This document shows positions 54,000 to 64,000 of a DNA stretch of 64,000 bases, one piece after another. Each line of letters starts with the position of its first letter. The first letter of the stretch is position 1. This stretch comes from Symbiodinium natans (Eukaryota; Sar; Dinophyceae; Suessiales; Symbiodiniaceae). Under the pieces are notes generated by a model. That model saw only the letters and a list, made by a program, of their open reading frames with translations. It did not search any database and had not been told where the DNA came from. Location: the NCBI GenBank assembly GCA_905221605.1, contig CAJNDS010001402.1, positions 33,501-97,500 of the forward strand. The letters run 5' to 3'. Both the position numbers and the translations under genes were made by a program.

Positions 54000-56900
54000 A
54001 AGCAGAGCTTGGGGTTCAGTGTACTGTTGCAGCTTGTTCTTACGGCGAAAAAGGGTTTGGATGGGTTTAGGGCTGGATGGGTTGAGGGCTTAGGCCTTAG
54101 GGCGTCAAAGGCGTTTTGGGACTGCAGGGCTCAGCGTCTTATGGAGTTCACGTCACGGAGGGGCTAAATGGCTTATAGGGGTTTAGGGCTTCAGGGTTTC
54201 GGCGGATTAAGAGGCTTTTGGGTGAAGCGTTGGGGGCTTTGAGCTCATGCTCTACTGCTTAAGGCCGGGGATTGGCGAAGTAGGTTCTCAATCTGCTAGG
54301 TCCACCGGTTGTACTAGTTGGCACGCCAGCAAAGTTGATCGTATCCTAGACAGCACCATCCATCTACCCAAATCTACCCAAATCTACCCCTTGCCAACGT
54401 TGGTATTTACCTCAGCTGCGAGCCGGGAAGGTCTCTACCACGCTGATGGTCAAGCCGCGAGGCGTGCCCTCTTCCTCTTCACAAGTCTGCGGGGACCAAA
54501 CAAACCGGCGGGTTCTAGGGTTGAGGACTTATAGGGTTTAATGAGTTTTCCTGCGGGTTCCGCGAACTTTTGCTTTGACAATTTTATTTCAGAAGATGCA
54601 GGCTCACAAGCCCATGAGTCGGAGCTCGCCTTGCCACACTCGCCAGCTGAACTGCCCGCCCGTAACCTCCGCCCATTAATTAACTCCGCCCAGTCACCCC
54701 TAAAGTCCTCCCGTAATGCCACTGCCCGCACACTCCGCCCGAGAAGCCGCCCGTGGAGCCGCCCTTGAAGCGGCCAGTACAGCTGCCAGTGGAGCATTGT
54801 AGGGCACTTTCCTGAATACCTAGCGCGTTGGCTTCGCCAATGCCTGAGCAGATCGCTTTAATAAGGGCCCCGATAAGGTACCCCTATTGTCGGAAACCCC
54901 TACTTGGAGCCATGACATGAACCTTCAAGAATTACCAGGCCTCGTCGTTGAGGAAGCAACCGCCAAAGGCGCGCTGCCACCAGCATCTGAAAGGGCGTCT
55001 CCAGTCCGTCCCTGCTTCCTATGGGGCGTCTGGTGGTTTGTGTGTCTTGAAGGGAAGGGTTGGTGAGGAGGGGAGGGGGTGCCTTTTTAAGCAGTTCATG
55101 ATACGTTGAGATTCAATCCCACCATTGTGAATGGGAATTCTTGCGCCGCACTGCAAGCTGCAGCGATTGCCTCCTGACGAGCATTGCAGGTACCTCTCAA
55201 ACAGCCCTTAGAATGAGTGCCTGGCTGCGCTGCCAATCTAGGTCCTCTAGGTGCACCCTGCCGTCCGCAGACTGCTATACCCTGGCCGGCCCTTGAAACG
55301 ATCACTATCACGCCGTAACTTGCCCTTCGCTTCTGGAACAGCTGGGCTGGGCTGGTTCTGGGCGATCTTGGAAGCTCCAGTGGCTGGACATAAACATGCG
55401 TTCGGAAGTCGCAATCAGTGACGGACATCGTGGCTCGAGGCCCTACAGTAAGAAGAAGAAGAATACTGCGACAACTGCAGAACTCTTGAACGTACGTTGC
55501 ACTCTTGGGATACGTGTGAGAGCGGAATCTATGGGCATGATGGTCGGGACATCGCGAATCCTAACTATAGCGACATTTCCCCTCATAAGCCCTAAAAACC
55601 TGAGAATGCCCACCAAAGCCTAAACCCTGAAATCCCCCTGTCGAGCACGTGGGAGCGCGCCTGGCGCCTGCTCTGCGCCTGGGCTTCTTTTGGGACCTCT
55701 TGGGCCATATTTCTTGGGCGTGAAAGAGCTTTGGGGTCACATTGTGGTGACTGTTGGGCACTTGGTAGGACTTTTGGGCGTTTGGACGTTGTTGAGGCTT
55801 TTGATTTAGGCATCTAGGGTGTGAGGACTAACGGATCTTGGGTTCAGGGCTGATGTTCAGAGCTGAGGATTGAGGCTCCGGGTCGAAGGCGGTTTGAAGT
55901 TAGGATAGTTTTTGGGGTTTTTGGAGTTCAACTGCGGGTAACTAGGGCCGTTGGCTTCAGTGCATCCTGCTTGGGACCTATCTTGGAGGGCTCACAGGCC
56001 TCCGTCCTGCAGTGGTGCCGCCGTCTCAGCAACATCGCGTCGATCGCCTGCCACAATCACACCCTGAATCTGACAACCTGCACCCTACACCCTGCGCCGC
56101 TAACCTTAAACCGCTTAACCCCTACCAAGCGCCCAAAGAGCTGGGAGATGACACCGCAGGACACCCGCCCAGATCCCTAAACTTGCCCCTTTCAACCCTG
56201 CGCCGGGCCGAAAGGCCTAAACTCCGAAAAGACTTTCTGCGATTTTTTTTTTAACAAGTGACCTTAGGCCTCAAGGTTGAGTTTTTTTCAAGCCAGTTTA
56301 GGGACTGCTTTGTCGACCCAGGCCTCATCCAGGAGCATTGCCGAAATCTCGGGATACTCCTGCCAGCATATGCCAAAAAAAACAGCCACCACCGTGTGAA
56401 ATGGTACCTTCATGCTAACCCTAGCCCAATGGGTCCTAGACCCATCATGTGCCTGTCCTCATGTCTATGCCAGTCTATGCGCGATATGGGTTGCTCCCGG
56501 GCATTGCAGGGACCTGGTACTGTTCCCAGGGATGTGATGACCAGCTCTTAAATAAAAGACACAAGCTCCAGAACCGTTATTTCGCTCTCCCACAGCGGCC
56601 GCGGAACAGTCGGCTCATTGAAAGCGCACTGCAAGTAACAACGGCATAAGGCATTGCACGAGACCGCCATGCGGTGCTGATTGTACCGAAGTGTGAATCA
56701 AAAGCAATGACAAAGCTAAAGTGAGCACGGGACCCACATAAAGAGCTCAACCAAGCGCATCGAAAACGACTGCAATCAGATCAACTGTCTTTTGGTGAGG
56801 GCGCGGCAGTGACGACTGGGGGCATCTTGGGGGGATAACTCAGGTTCTGCGGTGGAGAACTGGCCCTGATATCAATCCTCAATCGTACCATTGAAAGGTT

Positions 56901-58355
56901 ATGAAGAGGTTATAGTACGTACCTGATGACTGATGTGAAGTCACCCCATTGCCGGGCAATTTTTACTTGTGGTGGGATTGCAGCACCTGCGGCCCTGTGA
57001 AATGGGAAGTGGCAGCCGATGTAGGAGTGATTTAAACTGAGGGTCCCCTATCGCAAACACTTCTCACAAGGTCCCTGCAAAGGTTTGACATATAAACTGC
57101 TCATTGCAGCCTAAGCCCTACACCCGCTCCCAAACCCTTTCTCCTCCTCCATGTCCTCTGACTCCGAAATTTCCGGTGTGTCGCACTGGATGTCAGGCAA
57201 GCTGTTGCCGTGGCTTTGGGGTTCGAGGCTTGGGTGTTTGCGCTCCTTCCACGGTCGGCTTGTTGACTCGGCGTTGAGGATCTGATCTTGGGCTGTCTGC
57301 GGAATTTCGGGTAAAAAGAGGGGGAAACAACCGTTCAGTAGCAGACCTGGGGCGTGGGGGTTCTGAATAAGGGCCCCCTATTTCTGGACCCTGGTAGTGA
57401 AATCGGGATACGAAACAGCTCCCCAAGACGGGGCCTTAATGTAGCCCGACCCCCATGTGCTGTCAAGTCTTGCAACACTTTCATATTCCGCCTTCGGTGA
57501 GAAGTACGAGCACATCGCGCAGCTGTGCCGACAAGGTAGAGGAATGGCCCAGAGAATCCTACAGATAGAGCCTACATAGAGGGAATTTCACCTCAGCACC
57601 CTGAGGGTTCCCGGAAAAAGAAACCCCTAAACCCCAAACCCCTCTTGGTGCCTTGTAGTCCATCTTCAAGGAGTAGTCGCCGGCCCTGGCAGATGAGGGG
57701 TTGCATTCAGGTGGGGTTCCTTTTTGGGATCTTTGTCGCACAGGATGCTACTTAAAGGCACCTATAGGAGACTGCAGGAGTTGCAAGCGCGACAGGGCAC
57801 GGCAAGCTGGTTTTAAGGGTTTATATAGCGTGTGACTTTTTGCTGTGCGGCGCACTCACGACCCCTGTGATCAGCAGTCGTCAGTTCTTGTTTAACCCTG
57901 TCAAAGACGTTTGCGGCTTACGCGGCCAAATGTGGAGGTTGCACCGTTCCTTCTGATTGAAGACGCGCCGTAGCGAAAGCCTGGGCACCACCTGGAACCA
58001 GAGCTGGCTGGCAATGCTTCAGGCAAGCAAGTTGCATGATCGCATTCTGGCATGCTACTTGTGCAAAGGCATCAGTGTCCAGACTTCTTGGCTTCGGCCC
58101 CCAAGCTCTGAAAAAAAACCCAAAATGCAAAGTTCCTGGGATCATGAAACATCTGCGGCGAGTCGCTGGGCGACCCCTGGCCGGGCTTGAAGCAGGCCTC
58201 GAGCAGGTTGGGGCGGAACGGGGAGGGGGGGATGGGGAACGGGGGGTTGTAACTACAGTAGGCGCCTAAACCATACGTAGCCAATATGCTTTATGCCTCT
58301 GTAAACAGTCGAACACCAACTTCAAGATTCACGGCACGAATCCTTCACATGCCAT

Positions 58356-58391
58356 ACGGCCAGCTGGGCCAGCTGGGCCAGCTGGGCCAGC
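58356..58391. repeat. (GGCCAGCTG)4 minisatellite
   Basis: Four 9-bp copies. On the minus strand they read GlyProAla repeats within an ORF (58553-58329) of uncertain status. Confidence 0.85.
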
Positions 58392-58720
58392 TGTGGAAGT
58401 TGCGGGAAAAGCGCTTTTCGAAGCAGACGCATAGAGGGAAGTCATGCAAAGGCGAACCCATGCTGGTCCTGGTCTAGCCATATTGGAAGATAGCGCGTGC
58501 TGGCAATTTGCCGCTCCCACATCCTCCACAAAGGTGCAAAGATGCCTGCCCATCTTCTTTCACATGCGCCTATTTACTCTGCATGCTCATGTTCTGGCCA
58601 GATTCCTACATCAGGCAGAGGGATCAGGGGGATCTGGCAAAGCAACAGCTACACTAGAAACCTGGCACGCTGTGAGGGGCAGTCGTTGCTGAACAAATAG
58701 AGTGCGCAATTCTCAGAGGA

Positions 58721-58912
58721 ATGCGCTGGGTGCCGTTGAGCCCGCTTTGTGGCCCTCTTCGACAAGGCTGGAAGACAAAACGAAGATTCGCAGCCAAAGC
58801 ACTGAGTATTCTGGGTATTGTGGCATTGGCATGGAAAACATGCAATGCGCAGGAGCCCAAAGAAGAAATGTATGTCTCGTTCAGCCCGAACAGAGATGAA
58901 CAGAGAGTGTGA
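58721..58912 (+). CDS. possible small secreted-type ORF
   Basis: The plus strand encodes KTKRRFAAKALSILGIVALA, then WKTCNAQEPKEEMYVSFSPN, which resembles a signal peptide and cleavage site followed by a polar tail. It is opposite to all recognised genes, and the minus strand over the same bases is also open. No family recognised. Low weight. Confidence 0.22.
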   Translation: MRWVPLSPLCGPLRQGWKTKRRFAAKALSILGIVALAWKTCNAQEPKEEMYVSFSPNRDEQRV

Positions 58913-59155
58913 CCAACAGCAGACATGGCCTTATGGGATTACGGCGTGTTCACGTGTTTCTGTATTGGGTTCCTGACAGCAACTAAAGGGTTGGTGTCTC
59001 AAGAAGATCCACCGCAAGCTTGCGAAGATTCGCTGCCAGCCATCTGGCAGTATCAGCGAAATTCAGTATCTGTTGATGGCCGGATCCGAATTGATTTAGG
59101 CCTTGCGCTCCCACAGCTACTCCACAGCTGCGGTACTTATACTCCTTCTTGAGCC

Positions 59156-60738
59156 TTAGGGGCTGCGGGGGCTGAACTCCTGCAGCTCCCGCATGGCAAT
59201 TTGAGATGCCTGCCCCAAGGTCTTTCCTGAGGTCTCGGGGACATAGATCGCCAAGAAACCGATGGCCAAGACGCACATGATGCCGTATAGAACGAATGTG
59301 CCAGCCAACCCCACGACCTGCCACAAGGGCTTTTAGGACAATATGAACGACTGCGATCTACATGATGACCCATGTCTTCAATGGGGCATGCAGATGCCAA
59401 ATGGAGAACAAACTTGAAACTGCTTGTGTACTATGTATGCCCCTTCATCAGCGCCTCTGCGAGTGGCAGCCAGGTCAACGAGATCAGAAAGTTTGCCACC
59501 CACTTCACCGCCAAGCAAAGTGACACCCCTGGAGCTCGGATGTCTTCTGGGAAGATCTCAGCTGTGATGATGTAAGATAAAGGCCCCAAGGAGACCGAGA
59601 AGGCCACGCGGAACGCGAAACTTGAGATGAGTGCCACCCAACCAGCACGATGACTGGGAGGCAAAAGGTAGCTATAAGCGATGCCACCGAGGCTGACAAG
59701 CATGCAGCCCACGCCAATGAAGCTCATGGGCTTTCGGCCAAGTCGGTCCACCAGGCGTGATAGGAGAAAGGTGGAGCACATCTGGGAGAGACTAAGAGCT
59801 GCACTGATGAACACAGCTGCGGAGTTTGCAAACCCTGCAAGTGTAAGCATCTTGGGACCGTAGTAGATGATAACGTTGATACCTGATGCCTGGCCGAGCA
59901 CATGCAGCCCACAGCCAATGATGAGGGGCGGGATTGCACGTCCTGTTCCAATGGACTTCAACAGATTGAGCCAAGGACCACCGGACTCGATGAAGCAGGC
60001 AACGTCGCTGCGGCCGCTACTCTCGGGACTGTTGATGTCCTGGCACACAATTTGGATGGAATGCATTGGACTGCTTCTGCCCCGCTGAAGTTTGGCCGTC
60101 CAAAGCGGCGACTCGGGCATAATCAACGAGCCCCAGAGGAGCTGAATCATGGCTGGCAAGCCTCCGAAAGCTAAGACCCATCGCCAGCGTTCAGCCAAGT
60201 ACCAGCACATAAGATTGGCCACCAGGATTCCACTTGTGCCCATCATTGCTAGAAGGGCTCCATGTTCCCCACGACGCTCAGCTGGTACCACCTCGCCCAT
60301 GTAGACATGTACCATTGCCGAAGCTGCGCCAACGCCCACACCAACAACACATCTCGCGAGCACCAGGCAAAGGATCCCTGGCGCCAAAGCACTGCAGATG
60401 GACCCAGCGACGAAAAAGAAGTTGTTCATCAGCAGCGTGCTCCTTGCCCCCCGTCGCGCTGCCAGAGTCCCAGCGAACAACGCGCCCAGAAATGCGCCCA
60501 CCAAGCAAGAGGAGACCAAGACCCCCTTCATGAGGGAGCTGTTGAGGCACACGGAGCTCTTGAAGCAGTCCGTGTGGGAACTATCGAGGTATAAGAGCAC
60601 ACCTCCGATGTTCGCAGCATTATAGCCGAAACTGAAGAGGCTGAGCCCAGTGACCAGAATCAAGGTCACCATTTGGCACGATGAGTAGCTGGCAGTGGGT
60701 GATTCCTCGTCAGCTTCCGTCTTCGACATCGCATTCAA
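59156..60738 (-). CDS. MFS sugar-porter (glucose/hexose-type) transporter, two exons
   Basis: Exon 1 is 60738-59455 (428 codons) and exon 2 is 59317-59156 (53 codons plus TAA), joined in phase 0 across a 137-nt GC-AG intron (GAG|GCGCTG ... gcAG|GTCGTG). The product is 481 residues, the usual length, with 12 membrane segments. Sugar-porter signatures are present: RRGAR in the 2-3 loop (95-99), GEVVPAERRG (148-157), MPESPLW (207-213), GQASGINVIIYY (282-293), DRLGRK (331-336), AEIFPEDIRAPG (393-404) and VPETSGKTLG (454-463, in exon 2). The join restores the family spacing LPLAE-VVGLAGTFVLYG, which reading through the intron (ALMKGHT-stop) would destroy. It is expected to be a proton-coupled or facilitative hexose carrier in a cell or plastid membrane; substrate unknown. 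The start ATG is the first in frame, and a second Met follows at residue 4. Confidence 0.95.
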
Positions 60739-62480
60739 AAAAGAACCCAGGATTTGTACCTGTACTCGGTATTACTTGGAGGTTCAGGGTACTTATAGCC
60801 CCAAACTTATCTGCACTTATAGGACCCCTAAGTCCTCGAAGTAAGCCACAAGTAGACTTTCATAAGTGGGGTTACAAGCACCCATTCCGCCGGGAACCGT
60901 TCCGAATCGAAGGGCGCCCTGCGGAGCAGCTGCTTTGAGCCCAGCCTTCCTTAAGGAGGGAGACCTGGAAGGGACCCTTAATTATTGTTCCCCCATATGA
61001 CCCCTATGTAACCTCTACATTTACCTTATATGTATATATATATATAGTCCCTATATACCGAAGTAGCCCCTGAACAACCCCGAAATAACCCCTCTACGGG
61101 TCCCTCCTTTAGTCCCTTGAACTTCAACATCAACGTTCCCGTCAACCCCATGTTCAAGCCCTCTTTATGGTCTCCTCCGAATGCACAAAGCCTAAACCCC
61201 ATAAACCCTACAAGCCTTAAAAGCCCTGAACCCCCATAAAGGCCCGAAAGCCGTGGGCTCTGAAGCCTAAACTCCTCTTGCGTGGCGTGGGTAGCTGCTT
61301 GAAGGGCCGACGAACGAATTCCCTCTCTGGTGGTCTGGGAGAGCCGCACTTTGCGCTGTAAGCCTCACATAATCTCACATATCTCTCCAAGCTATTTCGA
61401 AAGCGCGGGAGAGAAATAGCCACGACGTTGAGAGAAAGGTGGAGAGAGAGAGAGAGAGAGAGTGAGAGAGCTGTAACAGCTTCTCACCAGAACCAAGTCT
61501 GTTTGCACCTTCCTGAGAAGAAAGAAGTGATGAGCCAGCACGGAGTGAGAACGGTGTGTGCAGCCATCTTCTGCTAGCCATGGTGATCCCATCTTCATCT
61601 CTTCAGCACAAGCTGCCGTATGATGGCTTTGTTCGCTCGGAGATCGGATTGCGCAGGCAACCGGGCTCGAGAACTCACTCCTGCGCTACCGCTTTGAAAC
61701 ACGATTACTGCAATATTGGCGGTCTCCTCAAAGCCATCTGGGGTTTCCCAAAATTGGGGTACCCCGAATATTACCCCCCAAGTACTCTAATCTTTCTTAT
61801 AGGAACCCCCAGAAAGGGCACCCCTATTTCACGGAACCTCAAGCAAGTAAAAAAGTATAAAAAGAACGTCCGTCGACCAGAGCCGCAGGCCTTGCCCATG
61901 CCGAAGTGCCGGCCTGGAACCCACAAGGTTTGGGGGCCCTTTTGGGGGGTCGAGGGCTTTAAAGGCTTTGGGCCCCCCCCCCACAGGAGTGTCGGCTGTC
62001 GGGCCTTATGCTTTTTGGCCAAAAAAAACACCGCCTGACCCACTACGGTATGCTGGGTTGCCGTCTTCACCACAGGCTATGAAACTCCAAATGTGACGGC
62101 ATTCTGCCACGCATGCCAAACGGTACGACTACTTGCCTGAGCTGAAGTATGCAAACCCGTTTTTGCAGGGATCGCCGAACCACCCTTCAAAGCCAGCTGG
62201 CACGCGTTTCAATACATTGGTGACAACTGAAGGGTTTTCGTTTTAGGGGGTTGAGCAGGAAGGAGGCTTGGGCAACTTTGAGTTTCAGGCTTCACTTGGG
62301 TGAGCATCTCAGCCCGCATCCGACCCCACCTGGTGCGTCCCCGCAGCAACTGGACCTGTCATGGCCCAAGGACGCAAAACTGTCCGGTCCTAAGGGTACA
62401 GGATGCTGAAGTTAAAAAGTGTTGGGCCGGAATTTGACTTGTCTGCTCTCGTACGCCAGCGGAACACAAGCAAGAGTCCA
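60739..62480. other. 5' flank of the sugar transporter, no confident gene
   Basis: Contains a TA microsatellite (61027-61046) and a GA microsatellite (61441-61470), plus AT-rich segments with gggaacc-like words resembling the MITE families (60965-61020, 61755-61840). No promoter motif recognised. Confidence 0.4.
61441..61471. repeat. (GA)n microsatellite
   Basis: About 15 GA dinucleotides, in non-coding DNA upstream of the sugar transporter. Confidence 0.9.
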
Positions 62481-62492
62481 CCTGAACCGGCG

Positions 62493-62900
62493 TCACCAGG
62501 CTGCAGATCGCTTGGGGACCTGCATGACATGAATGGAGTTCCCCGGAGTCATGAGCTCAACGAAATTCACCGATAGAATGGCTCCCAAATTAGCAAAACA
62601 GCAGGGTATGTTGAGAGGCTGACCGCTTGGGTCTTTGGGAATCAATACGACGCATGTCTGCCCAGGCCTGCCCAAGCTTGCATATGCCCCCGAATGCCCT
62701 GAATGATTCCGAAGATGTACTTTGCTACGACCATTTCAATCCCCAAATTTTTTCTGAGGGGTCCTAGTGACCCTAGCCGTGTGACCCTAGCCCCTAGTGC
62801 GCTGACGCTCAGTGTTTGGGGTCTGAAGCTAGGGTCTCCTTACGGTGTCTCGTCCAGATGGAACCAGGCTTCTGCAGAACGAACATGATGCGCAATGATA
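62493..62900 (-). CDS. exon-like segments of an unidentified gene
   Basis: On the minus strand about 62885-62837 reads MFVLQKPGSIWTRH and ends at C|GTAAGG, a good donor. 62660-62495 holds TCVVLIPKDPSGQPLNIP and, further on, VNFVELMTPGNSIHVMQ before GTCCCC. Composition and boundaries are exon-like and the direction matches the other genes, but the joins are not resolved and no family is recognised. Confidence 0.3.
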
Positions 62901-64000
62901 CCCCAAAAAGAAACAACGAAAGCTAGCCGCTAGCCCTGAACCTTCTAACCTCGGGCAAGAAGCGTTGAACCCCCCAAAGCCCCTAAAGCACTGAAATCCG
63001 ACTCCTGAAGCTGAAAAAAACCCTCGAGACCTTCAACTCCAAGGTCTGAAAAAAAAAAAAAAAAGCCTCGCAAGGGAGGCCGCGGTGGACCGGCTGGAGA
63101 TGGCAGCCTCGTGCCATGAGCCCCGGGTTCAGGGTTGCGGCTTTCGGGGGGTGGGTTCTGGGGTCAGGAGGGGACGGGTTTTGGAGCTTGCCAGTTTTGA
63201 GTAGTTTTGAGGGTGGTTCGGGCTAAGGCTGACACACGACGCCTCGGACTCCACAACCCCCAACCTCTAAACCCCCGCAAGCCCAACAAACTCCAACTCA
63301 ACCTATAAGCCACATCCGTAGACCTAACTGTACTAGAAATCAAAAGACAAGCTCAGGTCAGAGTAGAAGCTGCTCTTAGTGCCCGCCCAAAATCACTCCA
63401 GCTCTTTAGCGACAGCGAAGCGTCAAACACTAAAAAGCCACCCCATGAAAAGGCAGTTAGAAGAAGGAAGAACCTGGAACCCCACACCGCAAACATGTAT
63501 TCTGCAACAACACCCTAAACCCTAAACCCTAAACGCCCTAAACCCTAAACGCCCTAAACCTTAAACCCTAAACCCCAACTCTCAGACGAAGGGATGACAG
63601 AGGCCTTCGACCCGTCCTTCATGGGGGGTCAGGCGGCGACATTGGTCCAGCTCGAGCCCCCCCCACTACGCCACGCCGGGCCCCCCAGACCTTCAACAAA
63701 CCGTAGGGTTGTACCTGTTGGGCTTAGGGCTGAGGCTGGAGGGCTGTATGGCTTTCGGTGTGGGATGTTTTTCAAAGCTGGCCCTCCCTACTTCTAAGCG
63801 ATCTGGCAGGGTTGGGGGCTTAAGTTTGGGGCTCAGGATCTCAGAAGTGGGGAGGATCCTCAGCACATCGGAGAAGGCCAGCCCTCGACTAAAGCTTACG
63901 AGCCAGTGGGGCAGCGGAGGGAATATTTTGGCAATGGAAGGCCGTGACCCATCGAAACTTCAAGTGGCACGCGTTCAACTGGTCCACGGTGGCTGCGGGT
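62901..64000. other. no confident gene
   Basis: Poly-A run (63049-63064), a CCCTAAA/CGCCCTAAA array (63513-63575) and GC-rich DNA. No exon could be supported. Confidence 0.45.
63513..63575. repeat. interstitial telomere-like array
   Basis: Seven or eight CCCTAAA units, two of them extended to CGCCCTAAA. Confidence 0.9.

Larger units (their letters stand above)
52019..59155. other. mostly unassigned DNA between two minus-strand genes
   Basis: Probably holds the 5' exons of the interrupted gene. One candidate near 52125-52070 on the minus strand follows a pyrimidine-rich acceptor (ctctctttccttcgcAG) and reads FSVRAKIDLRPGRPLLRN in one frame, while another frame ends at a GTGAGG donor. Other contents: poly-G runs at 53168-53202, a family-A MITE (53883-53999), a CAGCTGGGC minisatellite (58360-58391) and many telomere-derived words. 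An ORF at 55428-55096 (minus) and plus-strand ORFs at 58721-58912 and 58925-59152 look protein-like but lack motifs. Confidence 0.4.

Noticed and set aside
59137-59400. 87-codon minus-strand ORF next to the MFS gene
   Set aside because: It reads the MFS second exon in the wrong frame and runs through the intron; the correct frame gives the VPETSGKTLG signature.
1-64000. Dinoflagellate spliced-leader sequence or relics
   Set aside because: I looked for the conserved GCCATTTTGGCTCAAG core on both strands by eye and did not find it; only short chance matches such as cttgagcc occur.

Overview
The window looks like nuclear DNA of a dinoflagellate, most likely a Symbiodiniaceae-type alga. The reasons are: plant-type telomere repeats (TTTAGGG/CCCTAAA) scattered through nearly all non-coding DNA; intron-rich genes whose introns use GC and GA 5' splice sites as well as GT; long runs of microsatellite, minisatellite and satellite DNA; and every gene I can recognise lying on the same (minus) strand. 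It is not bacterial: there are no operons or Shine-Dalgarno spacing, and coding sequence is broken into short exons. No spliced-leader sequence was seen.

Genes, in transcription order (minus strand, right to left): possible exons near 62.5-62.9 kb; a complete sugar-porter MFS transporter (60738-59156, one 137-nt GC-AG intron); an unidentified multi-exon gene (at least 52018 to 38491) with a 12-kb mobile element in one intron; a TPR protein of the kinesin-light-chain type (37785-36649, no intron); one or two unidentified multi-exon genes (36365-35238 and 33895-32258); weaker exon candidates at 28.6-27.9 kb; a TMEM144-family membrane transporter in at least 14 exons (26856-20711), including a 21-nt microexon; weak candidates at 18.2, 16.7 and 13.0 kb; a RING-H2 zinc-finger gene with two introns (14321-13662); exon-like pieces at 4.5-4.0 kb; and an intronless YeeE/YedE-type sulfur transporter (2185-1073). 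The TMEM144, RING, MFS and unidentified genes are not visible as single long ORFs. I found them by joining short exons whose reading phases and family motifs agree.

Repeats dominate the rest. The block 39512-51593 is bounded by a perfect 27-bp inverted repeat and flanked by a 10-bp direct repeat, so it looks like one 12.1-kb non-autonomous DNA transposon. Inside it are a long dispersed-repeat array that flips orientation near 40.4 kb, an AT-rich island (42.65-44.33 kb), a large hairpin (44.37-44.64 kb), an ATGATGGGGG-type minisatellite (46.8-47.35 kb), a telomere-like array and an 11-copy, roughly 309-bp satellite built of palindromes (47.6-51.5 kb). Elsewhere there are two small inverted-repeat (MITE-like) families, a 0.75-kb AGAC-type microsatellite inside a TMEM144 intron, and many interstitial TTTAGGG arrays.

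The recognised genes are unrelated in function (sugar transport, membrane transport, sulfur transport, ubiquitin ligation, TPR scaffolding). What they share is orientation, not a pathway, which fits the unidirectional gene arrays of dinoflagellates. All splice joins are my inference from phase and family motifs; transcript data would be needed to fix them.
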